From the NCBI GenBank assembly GCA_937128235.1, contig CAKZMG010000015.1:1-56445 (forward strand): a stretch of DNA of 56,445 bases, given 5' to 3'. Positions 46,459-56,223 of this stretch are shown here, one piece after another. Position numbers and translations under genes: made by a program. Origin of the DNA: an uncultured Verrucomicrobiales bacterium (GTDB lineage: Bacteria > Verrucomicrobiota > Verrucomicrobiia > Verrucomicrobiales > Akkermansiaceae). The notes below the pieces were generated by a model. The model was not told the origin of the DNA. It did no database searches and worked only from the letters and a program-made list of their open reading frames with translations. Every line of letters begins with the position of its first letter. The first letter of the stretch is position 1.

Positions 46459-48396
46459 ATGATCAAACACACCAAACTACTCATCAGCCTACTCACCGCC
46501 AGCAGCTCACTCTACACCCTCGCTCAGGCACCATCCAGCCACTCCAGTCAGTCTAACAAAACCACCATCAACCGCACACCCGAACCAAAAACATCACCAC
46601 ACGGACAAGAAATCCCCATGGTAGATCCCACGAACAAAACCCTCACCATCCACGGCAAAACCTACAGCATCTCAGACAACCACATCGGTGGGCAATTTGA
46701 AGCCTACCTCGCTACCGATACTCTCTCATCAAAAGCCGCCACAGAATACCGCGCCAACATCCGCCAAATCCTAGACTACCTCGCACCTAACAAAACCAGC
46801 GGAGCAAAACTCAAGCCCGCCTACGAACTCCTCACAGAAGCCGCCAAATACTCCGGTGATGGCAACCTCTGCGAGTCATTAGCCAATGCCGTCTATGCCG
46901 CCCAGCTCACCAAGCTCCACAGAGGATCCAAACGCGAGCACGCCAGAAACCTCAGAAATGAACACAAACGCATCGCCCGCAACATAAGCGTCATAGAAAG
47001 CAAACTCGACCTCTCACCAGGCAAAAATGGAGAAAACGCACAGCCCTCTAATCAGCAATCCATTGAAGTCATCACCATGCAGAAACGCCTCGTCGAAATC
47101 GAACTCTCACTCAGGCAAATAGAAGCAAATGGAATCATCGGAAAAACCCAATCAAAACTCCAATTCCAATCCATGATCGTTCAACTATTCGTGCAAAGAA
47201 GATTTGAGCACGTCATCATGGCAACCAGATTTTACAACCTCATCTACAAAGACGGCGACAACAGACTAGAACTCAGAAAAGGCTCAGACGCCGCAAACTT
47301 CTTTGCAGAAGGAGTAGGAGTAGATCCCACAGTAGCAGGGCTAGATGCAGCATCCGCAGAAGCCATCAAAAAAGTAGATACCCTAGTCAATGCATTCCAC
47401 AACAACCTCAAAACCAAGCGCACCCACGCAGCCTCAGAAAGACTCGTAGAAGCCTTCGTCCTAGGTGAATTTCTCCCCTCCGTGCAGACCATCAGCATCA
47501 ACTCAAAAGCCCCCGTCCAACAATACATCCAAGACGCCAATGACCTAGTCAAAGTCCTGCAGGCCAAAGACCTAGCCCGCGCGGAAGAACTCAACAACAG
47601 CCTAGAAAAACAAGCGGCAGACTACAACCCATCCGAAGCCAAATCCTACATCGCCGCCAAGAAAACCGAGTCAAAACTCAACACCCGTGACGCAAAAATA
47701 GCACTCCGTTTCATGCTAAAAAGCAATACTGCAAATGAGCGATACAACGAACACGCCAGATTCAAACTTGCCATGGCAAAAGCAACCAACGCCTGGCCCT
47801 CAAACCCAGAGCTAGAAAAAATCAACGACACCATTGACCAGAAAATTGGCATCCTAGCAGACGGCGATGACATGCTCCTCGTAGCCCGCAAGGACTTCGA
47901 CCGCTACGTGGACACCAAGTCATGGGCATCCGTCATGAAAGACGAAAACCTCTCCCGTTTCATTGCCTCCTTCCACCTCTCAAAAGACCCACAAGACATC
48001 GCCAGAGCTAAACTTCTCAAGCAAATCAAAAATGACTTCTCAGCCATCTTCGCCACCCTCAAAGAAGCTGAAACCTACTACCAGCGCGGTCACGCCCCCG
48101 CAGCCTGGGAGCTAGTTGACATCGCCATCAAAAAACACCCAAACAGCCTCGAACTCGCCAAAGCAAAAGCCCTCTACAGCGGAAAAGCAGCCAACTTTGC
48201 AAGCACCATCGCTAAAGCACAAGACTACGAGCAAGCCTCCGCAAAATCCGCCCAAGCCCTCACCTGGTATCTCAAAGCAGAAGTCATCCACCCAGACAGC
48301 CAATACGCCAGAGAAGGAATCGACCGCATCATCACCGCAAAATTCAAACCAAACCAACAACAAACCAACACCAACGAAGTAGCTGTGAACTTCTAG
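46459..48396 (+). CDS. Large secreted helical protein of unknown function
   Basis: 645 aa with a Sec signal (about 1-22, KLLISLLTASSSLYTLAQA). A Ser/Thr/Pro/Asn-rich linker (30-60) leads to long helical segments rich in Ala, Lys, Leu and Glu with repeated short heptad-like units and TPR-like pairs near the C-terminus (AWELVDIAIKKHPNSLELAKAKALYSGKAANF). I do not recognise the family. Its codons are strongly C- and A-ending. It lies divergent to the sigma/kinase operon across a 234-base gap and converges with rfbB. It could be a periplasmic or surface-layer partner of the kinase, but that is speculation. Confidence 0.65.
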   Translation: MIKHTKLLISLLTASSSLYTLAQAPSSHSSQSNKTTINRTPEPKTSPHGQEIPMVDPTNKTLTIHGKTYSISDNHIGGQFEAYLATDTLSSKAATEYRANIRQILDYLAPNKTSGAKLKPAYELLTEAAKYSGDGNLCESLANAVYAAQLTKLHRGSKREHARNLRNEHKRIARNISVIESKLDLSPGKNGENAQPSNQQSIEVITMQKRLVEIELSLRQIEANGIIGKTQSKLQFQSMIVQLFVQRRFEHVIMATRFYNLIYKDGDNRLELRKGSDAANFFAEGVGVDPTVAGLDAASAEAIKKVDTLVNAFHNNLKTKRTHAASERLVEAFVLGEFLPSVQTISINSKAPVQQYIQDANDLVKVLQAKDLARAEELNNSLEKQAADYNPSEAKSYIAAKKTESKLNTRDAKIALRFMLKSNTANERYNEHARFKLAMAKATNAWPSNPELEKINDTIDQKIGILADGDDMLLVARKDFDRYVDTKSWASVMKDENLSRFIASFHLSKDPQDIARAKLLKQIKNDFSAIFATLKEAETYYQRGHAPAAWELVDIAIKKHPNSLELAKAKALYSGKAANFASTIAKAQDYEQASAKSAQALTWYLKAEVIHPDSQYAREGIDRIITAKFKPNQQQTNTNEVAVNF

Positions 48397-48449
48397 CAGT
48401 GATCAGTTAGCAGGTGCTACTAAAATCAATCTAGTATCCAGCTCAAAAC

Positions 48450-49466
48450 TTATCTCAGATGAATCTCGCTCCCTAGCCCTAATCGCCTCCTCTGATGGTT
48501 CATCTCTGGATTATTCTCTTTATACCATTCAATAGTTTGAAGTAAACCAGCTTCAAAACTCCAGGTAGCTTTCCAACCTAACTCAGTTTTGATCTTAGTA
48601 GCATCAATAGCGTAACGCGCATCATGACCTGGTCTGTCAGTCACATGTTCTATCTGGTCTTCACTTAAATTTAACTCTACTAGAATCCGCTGCACCACCT
48701 CCAGATTCGTAAGCTCATTATCACCGCCCACATTGTATTTCTCACCACAGCGTCCATCACTCCAGATCATCCATAGCGCACGAGCATGATCCTCCACATG
48801 CAGCCAGTCTCTCACCTGCTGACCATCTCCATAGACAGGCAGCTTCTCCCCTGCTAACGCTTTATTGATCATCAAAGGAATCAGCTTTTCCGGGAACTGA
48901 TACGGCCCGTAGTTGTTAGAGCAATTTGAAATCACCACTGGCAGGCCATACGTCTTCCCCCATGCCATCACCAGATGATCCGCAGCTGCCTTAGATGCTG
49001 AATAAGGCGATGATGGATCATAACAAGTAGTCTCAGAAAACTTACCTGTAACACCGAGCGAACCATAAACCTCGTCAGTAGAAACATGCAGAAATTTGAA
49101 CTCAGAAAACTTACCTCTAGCATTCCAATATTCCAGAGCCGCATCTAACAGAACCTGCGTACCCACCACATTTGTCTGGATAAACTCTGATGCAGAATCG
49201 ATAGACCTATCCACATGACTCTCAGCGGCTAGATGGATTACCCCATCAGGCTGATATTCTGCGAAAACTTCTCTCATTTTGTCTGTATCACAGACATCAG
49301 CCTTCACAAAATGATAATCATTACCCAGATCTTTGAGGGCTGATAAATTAGCGGCATACGTGAGCTTATCCACATTCACTACTCTAACCTGCACCTCAGC
49401 AGCAAGATACCTGCACAATGCTCCTCCAATAAATCCTGCCCCACCTGTAATAATTATCGTCTTCAT
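48450..49466 (-). CDS. rfbB: dTDP-glucose 4,6-dehydratase
   Basis: 338 aa. NAD-binding [11 protein letters not shown] (8-18), the active-site [10 protein letters not shown] (Tyr-x-x-x-Lys) and [12 protein letters not shown] identify the SDR dehydratase; [12 protein letters not shown] and [16 protein letters not shown] are also typical. It makes dTDP-4-keto-6-deoxyglucose for rhamnose and other surface sugars. No rfbA, rfbC or rfbD is in the window. Two dispersed GGTAAGTTTT words sit inside (49037 and 49106), 69 bases apart. Confidence 0.93.
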   Translation of the reverse strand: MKTIIITGGAGFIGGALCRYLAAEVQVRVVNVDKLTYAANLSALKDLGNDYHFVKADVCDTDKMREVFAEYQPDGVIHLAAESHVDRSIDSASEFIQTNVVGTQVLLDAALEYWNARGKFSEFKFLHVSTDEVYGSLGVTGKFSETTCYDPSSPYSASKAAADHLVMAWGKTYGLPVVISNCSNNYGPYQFPEKLIPLMINKALAGEKLPVYGDGQQVRDWLHVEDHARALWMIWSDGRCGEKYNVGGDNELTNLEVVQRILVELNLSEDQIEHVTDRPGHDARYAIDATKIKTELGWKATWSFEAGLLQTIEWYKENNPEMNHQRRRLGLGSEIHLR

Positions 49467-49528
49467 TTTTTCTCTATTAGCTCCCTATATAAATCTGAAA
49501 TTTAATTTATAACTTCCTCATTTTAGAA

Positions 49529-50659
49529 TCAACCGTAGTAAAACACATTTACAGTGTTTTCTACCTCATCGATCTTTCTTATAAATGAATTAAATTTTAA
49601 ATGTTCGTTGTAATATTTCACCACTTCATACCTCATTATCCTTCTTTGCGAATCATCCATTTCAATCGCTCTTGTAACTGCCAACTCCAAAAATTCTTCA
49701 TCACTGAACGATAAGCAATTTATGCCATCACACAACTTAGGATTAAAGTATTCCCCATATTGCAGTATAGGAATACAGCCCTGCGACATGGCTTCAATCA
49801 CATTATGAGCAAAAGGCATGTACGTGCCAGGAGTGCAAATAACAAAGTCTATCTCACCCAGAATACCAATGTATTGATCACTAGGTATCTTGCCCTCACT
49901 CACTCGTTTCTTAGCGTCATAATACGGTAGAAAAAGCTTATCTCTAGATTCCCCATGCTGGTCACTACTACCTCCAAAAACCCTATATCTAGATGCATCT
50001 GGAAACCTATCGACCAACGTCGCTAACACATGAATCCGAGTCATCACATCATGAGATTTCACAAAATCTGATTCGTATGCAGGCACTACATTACCAATAA
50101 AGAAGACACCCAACCGCCTAGCTTTTCCAAGACTAGCATCATCATGAACAGGTAAGTTTGAAACCTCCGGATGCGCTTGATACGGCATCCACACCGCCCT
50201 TTCCAACGGTCTAGCACTAATCCTCAGATTTAGCCTCTTTTTAAATGTATCAGCGACATTCCCATCATTAGTCATATCACACCACAGGTAATCAACTTGC
50301 TTGCTATTCTTAAGCAGCATCTGCTTGTCGATAAAGTTCACTTTTCCTGTTTCTATGAGATCCTTTGAGTATTTTTTCTTTTGTAGTTCACTCACTACCC
50401 ACAACTTCCTCACCACATACACACCATGCTCACAATCCAGCAACCCTTTCACCAATCCGTGAAAATACCGCCCTGAATCAGTTAACATTTCAGTCGTTGA
50501 TAGATCGATCACACTCACCACTGAAGAATCAAACTCAGCTTGAGCAATCATGGAATGATAAAGCCTATAGCTGCGAGGTTTTAGATAAGCCCTATATTTG
50601 CGAAAGCTATTCTCCAGCCAATGCCACAACCTCTTGTAATAAAATTTCCATCCTTTCAT
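49529..50659 (-). CDS. Glycosyltransferase-like protein (exostosin type)
   Basis: 376 aa. The C-terminal part has ICTPGTYMPFAHNVIEAMSQGCIPILQYGEYF, the acidic, Gly-containing nucleotide-sugar loop seen in exostosin and GT-B fold transferases. No signal peptide is seen, so it is probably cytoplasmic or peripheral. It is co-oriented with rfbB in a polysaccharide region. The sugar and acceptor are unknown. Confidence 0.7.
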   Translation of the reverse strand: MKGWKFYYKRLWHWLENSFRKYRAYLKPRSYRLYHSMIAQAEFDSSVVSVIDLSTTEMLTDSGRYFHGLVKGLLDCEHGVYVVRKLWVVSELQKKKYSKDLIETGKVNFIDKQMLLKNSKQVDYLWCDMTNDGNVADTFKKRLNLRISARPLERAVWMPYQAHPEVSNLPVHDDASLGKARRLGVFFIGNVVPAYESDFVKSHDVMTRIHVLATLVDRFPDASRYRVFGGSSDQHGESRDKLFLPYYDAKKRVSEGKIPSDQYIGILGEIDFVICTPGTYMPFAHNVIEAMSQGCIPILQYGEYFNPKLCDGINCLSFSDEEFLELAVTRAIEMDDSQRRIMRYEVVKYYNEHLKFNSFIRKIDEVENTVNVFYYG

Positions 50660-50813
50660 CTTCTACGTGGAAGACTACTAAATTATAAATTCATGTCTAT
50701 AGGGAATCAGAGATTTATAAAGCTAACTACTAAAACCCTGTCTGACCTCTTCACACTACACTACATTAAATGTTGAACTTAGGCTTCAAAGCACTACCTT
50801 CGTTGCATAGTTT

Positions 50814-50903
50814 ATGGGAAAACACATCAATATAACTGCGAGAAGTAACGGAGTGGGACTCGATAGCGATGTTGATATTCTACGTGCTACCCCATACGCG
50901 TAA
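50814..50903 (+). pseudogene. Remnant of a glycosyltransferase N-terminus
   Basis: A 29-codon frame reads MGKHINITARSNGVGLDSDV and then DILRATPYA before a stop. The INI(T/V)A(R/K)SNGVGL(D/S)xDV pattern is the way a family of LPS/capsule glycosyltransferases begins, from memory. The frame ends 2 bases before the left end of the IS, so a larger gene seems to have been lost. Confidence 0.5.
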
Positions 50904-50905
50904 AG

Positions 50906-52130
50906 TTAAGAGTCTGTCGGACTTACTTTTCAAACATCAAAAGACCTGTAGAGTCGGCTCATGGCAGCCAAATTCATCAACATAGACCGCAACACCCCAA
51001 TGCTCCTTCCACCTGATTTACGGGACTGGATCGACGACGACCTCGTGCACTTCATCATCGAAGCCGTGGATCGCCTACCCCTAGAGAGCTTCAAAATCAA
51101 CCACCGAGGCAGTGGCAACGCTCAAATGCCACGACACATGATGTTAGCCCTCCTGATCTATTGCTACAGCAATGGAATCTTCAGCTCACGCAAAATAGAG
51201 CGAAAGAAATCCGTCAACATCTCCAAACCGACATAAGTGAACTCCTACAACAATCTGAAAAAGCCGAAGAAAAGACAGGCAAAAAACCTAAAGAACCAAA
51301 GCTCAAAGCCCCTAAAAGTGCCGAAGAAATAGCCACCGAAAGTAGCGAGAGCTACAACTTCACAGACCCCGACACCCGCGTCATGCGCAAAAGCAAAAGC
51401 GCAGGATACACCCAAAGCATCAACGCCCAAGCCAGCGTAGATGCAGACGGCAGCTACCTCATCGTAGGCCAGCACATCAGCCAAAGCTCCAGTGATGGCA
51501 ACGAACTCCTAGCCAACTACCACTCCATCCCCGAGCAAATAGGCAAGCCCAGCATCCAAATAGCCGATGCAGGCTACGTCAACATTGCCGCCATAAAAGA
51601 ACTCACAAACACCACAGCCTGCGAACCCTACGTAAGCGTCCACCGAGAAGATGCCCACCATGAACGTCGCTACGATTACCGACCGAGTGAATCAAAATCT
51701 CCCAAAGCCGTCACAGATCCCACACTCGTAGCGATGAAAGAAAAACTCGAAACAGAAGAAGGTAAATTGATCTACAAGCTACGAGCAAAGACAGTAGAAA
51801 CAGTATTTGGGATCATCAAATCCGCGATAGGCTTCCGCGGCTTCACGATGCGAGGGCTAGAGAAAATGACAGGAGAATGGGAATTAATAAGCCTATCCTA
51901 CAACTGCAAAAGGCTCCATACACTCATGATCGGGCAAAAGGACTAAAGCGCAGCCCACCCGAGATGTGAACCCACAAAAATCACTTATCATGCCAAAAAC
52001 ACCGCTCAAACAACGAAGAAAACACCACCAGCAATCCGCCTCCGATTAAAACACCGAAAAACAGGTGACTAAACGGATTTACTCAAAAAATTCAAATACC
52101 CCCCTAAATTACAATCCGACAGACTCTTAA
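50906..52130. mobile_element. Deleted IS1182-family element
   Basis: A perfect 16-base inverted repeat, TTAAGAGTCTGTCGGA at 50906-50921 and its complement at 52115-52130, bounds the element. The outer TTAA on each side may be the target duplication, so the IS proper would be 50910-52126. It encodes a broken transposase. Removing it joins GTAAAG-TTAA to GCCTATC, just upstream of a small ORF at 52156. Confidence 0.85.
50961..51946 (+). pseudogene. IS1182-type transposase, internally deleted and frame-shifted
   Basis: The first piece (50961-51236) starts MAAKFINIDRNTPMLLPPDLRDWIDDD and holds the conserved NGIFSSRKIER helix near residue 80. The second piece continues in another frame from RAKEIRQHLQTD near 51195. 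The stretch that should hold the first catalytic Asp between them is missing, so the deletion breakpoint lies about 51191-51206. The second piece keeps ADAGYVN and the late VETVFGIIK, holding the other catalytic Asp and Glu. Without the first Asp it cannot act. Confidence 0.8.
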
Positions 52131-52155
52131 GCCTATCTATAAAGAGTTAAAACCC

Positions 52156-52302
52156 ATGAAAGAAAAAGATCTTCCTGAGTTTGCTCGCATCGCAATGAAA
52201 GCGCAACACCGTGCTGCTCGCAAGCTACGCGCTGAGCACAAGCGCCTAGGAATGCCTCTCATCAGCTGGAAAGACGGCAAGGTGGTTGAAATTCAGCCTT
52301 AG
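52156..52302 (+). CDS. Small basic protein of 48 aa, unknown function
   Basis: ATG at 52156, stop at 52300. It reads MKEKDLPEFARIAMKAQHRA and then ARKLRAEHKRLGMPLISW, ending KDGKVVEIQP. The RLGxPL(I/V)xWKDGKVVEI end is a pattern I have seen in other short bacterial proteins, some close to toxin-antitoxin loci, but I cannot name the family. It is directly downstream of the IS, which may have separated it from its promoter. No partner gene is obvious. Confidence 0.65.
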   Translation: MKEKDLPEFARIAMKAQHRAARKLRAEHKRLGMPLISWKDGKVVEIQP

Positions 52303-52468
52303 CAACTTTTCTATATTCTTACAAAGAAATACGTTGAGGGATAGACATGTATTCTTGTCGCCTAGCTTCTACTATTAAATCAAAGCCCAACGGCTGGCAT
52401 GGTTTATCATCAGACGCTCTGGTCAGATGGCACATAATGATGCTATTTTGGCAGCTAAGCTCAGCCAT

Positions 52469-54376
52469 TTATTGAGGGGTAAGGTCTAGTTGATATTGGA
52501 AATAGGGAGCTAGATAAAGAGATCCATGCTTATTGAGATGACTTTTATCTGAATAGCAAGGGAGCCCGTTTTGCAATCCGCTATCAATGTAGTTCTCAGG
52601 GTGCCAGAGCTGGATAGCAGGCTCACCAAGCTTCAAACGAGCCATTATTCCCCTCATCGGAGACAACTGGCTTTCCACTAGATCATGATCATAGGCAAGC
52701 AATGTCTCATTACTAAGCTTTTTAGGGAACAGATAGCTCATCAGATGCGTAGGCTCAATATAACGAATCCCATTTCCAGCAAGTGACGGCACCTGCCCTA
52801 AAATACAGACCCCTTTATTCTTAGCTATTAAGAACTTGATCGTGTCAGCTAGTGCCATTTCGTAGCGCGGATCATCTTGGTAGGTAGTGTGACTAGCCGC
52901 GATGAATACATGCTTTATAGTTGGGGTGTTAAGGATATGGTTTCTAACCTTATCTAGATGCCTTTTTTGTCTATAGGTCAACTCACTTTCGTATTTTTCG
53001 TAAACGAGCAAAGGTGGTGTCCCACCCTTGTAGAGCGTCTTAGTTTGCAGGTTGTTCATCTTAGCCCACTCTTCAATCATTGGTGTGAAATGCTCCGAAT
53101 GAGAGTCCCCAATTAATAATACGTCCTCAGGATTTACTGTAGAATCAAATAACCTCTCTACCTTGATCTCAAGATCATCAAGACTCACCTCCTCGGAAAA
53201 ATTACTCAATCGCCAACTTGCTTTAGCCTGCTTCTGGGTAAGTTTCGCTAACCCCATAAAAGATAGAATGCAGACTATGGCTATCAGATACACCTGCTTA
53301 TTTCCTGCTCTAGCAGTGCGATATGGATTCTCTATGTATTTAAAAGTCAATACCGATAACAGCCAGGTCAAAGCTAAAATAATGATCACACTACTCACGC
53401 TTAACGCATCTGACACACTCTCCCCTTTACTAGCCATGAAAAACTCAAGAATATAGTTATAATAAACGATCACCGGCCAATGCCAGAGATACAATGAATA
53501 GGAAAGAGCTCCAATGTAGAGCAGTAACTTGCAGGAAAGTAGCCTAGCTATCAATGTTGGTTGATCCATAGAACTATAAATAATTCCCGCCACTCCTATG
53601 CATGTGAGGAGCAGATAATACAATTCCGAATGATGACTGCTTGATGCTACGAGCAGAGAAATAATTACACACAACACACCTAATATGGATATCACTTCAT
53701 TCACCGCCTTACATTGGTTTGCTCGGATTACTCCTACTGCCAGTATCCCACCAATGGCGAACTCCCAAGCTCTTGCGTAAAACATGAAAAAGGCTTGCAT
53801 CGACTCGATACTTCTAAAATACCACATGCTCGTAAATGATAAGCTTATCACCATCACAAAGAAAATCACCCGTGAGATCCTAAACTTAGCAATCATGAGC
53901 AGCAACACGGGCCATACTAAGTAAAACTGCTCTTCTACCCCCAGTGACCATGTATGTAAAAGAACATTGAATTTACTATCGAGATCAAAATATCCACTAT
54001 TCCCTAGGAAAAAAAAGTTGGCCCCTTGAGCAGAGGCGTAGCGTAATGATCTGAAAAAGTAGCGGAACTCCTCACTAGAAAAGACAATAATTGATACTAT
54101 CGAGCAGACCAGCAAGACGAGAAACAATGCTGGTAAAATCCTCTTGATTCTTCTAACTATAAAATCACCAAAGCTAAACCTTCCGTCTGACTGATCCTTG
54201 AGAATGATCCTTGTAATCAAGAATCCTGAAATCACGAAAAAGATATCTACTCCAACATACCCAAATGGCATCCACTCTTTTTCTAAGTGAAACAAGATCA
54301 CTAGTAGAACAGCTACAGCGCGTAACCCATTAATTTCAGGTCGGAAAGAAATACTCCTAGAAGGTAAATTTCTCAT
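52469..54376 (-). CDS. Membrane acyltransferase (OafA/YrhL type) with SGNH domain
   Basis: 635 aa. The first 360 residues are the integral acyltransferase-3 fold (opening FRPEINGLRAVAVLLVILFHLE, with the R-x10-H motif). Ten or so helices follow. The C-terminal domain (about 400-635) is SGNH hydrolase-like, with GDSHSEHF (Ser) and SDKSHLNKHG (Asp, His). It O-acetylates a surface polysaccharide or lipid-linked sugar. It lies in a run with the ABC exporter downstream on the same strand. Confidence 0.92.
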   Translation of the reverse strand: MRNLPSRSISFRPEINGLRAVAVLLVILFHLEKEWMPFGYVGVDIFFVISGFLITRIILKDQSDGRFSFGDFIVRRIKRILPALFLVLLVCSIVSIIVFSSEEFRYFFRSLRYASAQGANFFFLGNSGYFDLDSKFNVLLHTWSLGVEEQFYLVWPVLLLMIAKFRISRVIFFVMVISLSFTSMWYFRSIESMQAFFMFYARAWEFAIGGILAVGVIRANQCKAVNEVISILGVLCVIISLLVASSSHHSELYYLLLTCIGVAGIIYSSMDQPTLIARLLSCKLLLYIGALSYSLYLWHWPVIVYYNYILEFFMASKGESVSDALSVSSVIIILALTWLLSVLTFKYIENPYRTARAGNKQVYLIAIVCILSFMGLAKLTQKQAKASWRLSNFSEEVSLDDLEIKVERLFDSTVNPEDVLLIGDSHSEHFTPMIEEWAKMNNLQTKTLYKGGTPPLLVYEKYESELTYRQKRHLDKVRNHILNTPTIKHVFIAASHTTYQDDPRYEMALADTIKFLIAKNKGVCILGQVPSLAGNGIRYIEPTHLMSYLFPKKLSNETLLAYDHDLVESQLSPMRGIMARLKLGEPAIQLWHPENYIDSGLQNGLPCYSDKSHLNKHGSLYLAPYFQYQLDLTPQ

Positions 54377-54396
54377 AATCTCTATTTATCTCCACT

Positions 54397-56175
54397 CTAT
54401 TTTTGCTTATCATACAGACTCTTGTAAATCTCACAGCTTTGATAAATTTCATTGTGCGAGCCATCTGCCACTATCTTCCCTCCTTCTGGAGTCTTCGCGA
54501 ATACTAGGATACGGTTAGCATCTCGGATACTGCTAAAGCGATGCGCAATAAGAAATGTAGTTCTTCCTACACTAAGTTCCTTAAGAGCATCTTGGATCTG
54601 AGCTTCACTTTCGCTATCGAGCGCACTTGTGGCTTCATCTAGGATTAAGATCGGAGCGTCCTTGAGAAAGGCTCGAGCAATCGCCACTCGCTGCCTCTGC
54701 CCGCCAGAAAGCCCCTCGCCGCGCTCGCCTAGCTCACGATCATATCCTAGTGGTTCATTCATGATAAATTCATGCGCACTGGCATTTCTCGCAGCAGTCT
54801 CCACTTCCTCTTGGCTCGCATCTGGCTTTCCTATGAGAATGTTTTCAGCGATCGTTCCTCTGAATAATAGCGGCTGCTGACTCACCAGACCTATATTTCT
54901 CCGCAAGTCTGATTTACGCAGTTGATTCACATTGATCCCATCCACTTTCACCTCCCCCTTCTGCACCTCAAAGAACCTAGGTATGAGGGAAACAAAAGTC
55001 GATTTACCAGCCCCACTCTCTCCCACGAGAGCGATTGTTTCTCCGGCTGCTACTCTCACATTTATATCATCCAGGACAACATCTCTCTCATAGCTAAACT
55101 GACAGTTCTCAAATACAACATCACCTGATGCCACTCCAAAAGACTGAGCATCCTCGTTGTCAAAAATTTCATCTTTACTGTCTAGGATGAACTCTAACCG
55201 ATCGAGAGCAGCCTCGCCTTCTCTCACCATGGAACTGAGGTTTCCTAATTTCTTGATTGGATCATACGCTGCATACAGTGCTAGAAGTAGAGGGATAAAT
55301 TTCTCTAACGTTAGACCTTGTTTAGCTCCAAAATAAATGGCGATACCCACTCCGATAGCTGAGACTATTTCTACACTAGGACTGATCAAAAAACGGTATT
55401 TCAGCATTCCCATATTAAAGAACAAAAACTTACCTGTATCCTCCTTCATTTTCTCCACCTGCATCTCCTCCATCATGTAGGCTCGCACTGCTGGCTGTGA
55501 GGCCAAATTCTCTGTCACTATTGCAGATATATCGCCCTGTTTAGCGACCATTAAAGAGGCTTTCTTAGCCAAACGCTTAGCAAATGACCGAATAGGAAAT
55601 ACGCAAATAGGCACCGTCATTAAGCCTAACAACATCGACTGAACACTACTATCTCCCCAGCACAGATAGATCAAAGTTCCTATCGAGCCCAATAGAGCTC
55701 CTGGTAATACCACCATATCAAAAACCACCTTCGATAGCACTTGCTGCATGAGAGCAGTGTCTCCCATGACCCTACTGACTAGGTCCCCGCCCTTCTGTTT
55801 CCCATGAAAACCTAGGGATAAATACTGCAAACGTTTAAAAACATCCACTCTGATTCCCTCCAGCACTTTCAGGCCCACGAAATTAATAAGCAACTTACTA
55901 ATATAGCCACACACCCCACTCACCACAAACACCACAGGCAGCATCAGACAAGCCACCATCAGGAGATTATCGCCCGCTATATACTCTAGCCACGCTGGGG
56001 TTTCCTCAGTCATCCCTGTCTTCTCATCTGCGAAAATCACAGGGAAAACATGCTTCATCATCAGCGGCAGACCAGCACTCATAGCCGCCCCTGCAATCAA
56101 ACCAGCAATGATCCCGATGATCAGCTTGGCTTTAACTGGCTTTAGGTAGTGAAAATATGGATTAAATCTCTTCAT
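54397..56175 (-). CDS. MsbA-like ABC exporter (membrane plus ATPase)
   Basis: 592 aa, one polypeptide. The N-terminal 320 residues hold six membrane segments (LIIGIIAGLIAGAAMSAGLPL and so on). The ATPase has Walker A GESGAGKST (about 383-391), LSGGQRQRVAIARAF, Walker B ILILDEATSALD and H-loop IAHR. This layout matches MsbA-type lipid A or polysaccharide-lipid flippases. With rfbB and the acyltransferase it suggests a surface glycolipid role. The copied lipid is not certain. It ends near the right edge repeats. Confidence 0.9.
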   Translation of the reverse strand: MKRFNPYFHYLKPVKAKLIIGIIAGLIAGAAMSAGLPLMMKHVFPVIFADEKTGMTEETPAWLEYIAGDNLLMVACLMLPVVFVVSGVCGYISKLLINFVGLKVLEGIRVDVFKRLQYLSLGFHGKQKGGDLVSRVMGDTALMQQVLSKVVFDMVVLPGALLGSIGTLIYLCWGDSSVQSMLLGLMTVPICVFPIRSFAKRLAKKASLMVAKQGDISAIVTENLASQPAVRAYMMEEMQVEKMKEDTGKFLFFNMGMLKYRFLISPSVEIVSAIGVGIAIYFGAKQGLTLEKFIPLLLALYAAYDPIKKLGNLSSMVREGEAALDRLEFILDSKDEIFDNEDAQSFGVASGDVVFENCQFSYERDVVLDDINVRVAAGETIALVGESGAGKSTFVSLIPRFFEVQKGEVKVDGINVNQLRKSDLRRNIGLVSQQPLLFRGTIAENILIGKPDASQEEVETAARNASAHEFIMNEPLGYDRELGERGEGLSGGQRQRVAIARAFLKDAPILILDEATSALDSESEAQIQDALKELSVGRTTFLIAHRFSSIRDANRILVFAKTPEGGKIVADGSHNEIYQSCEIYKSLYDKQK

Positions 56176-56223
56176 TCTTGCGCCCGCCCAGCATCTATCC
56201 CCAGACAGATTTCTGCAAGCCTT

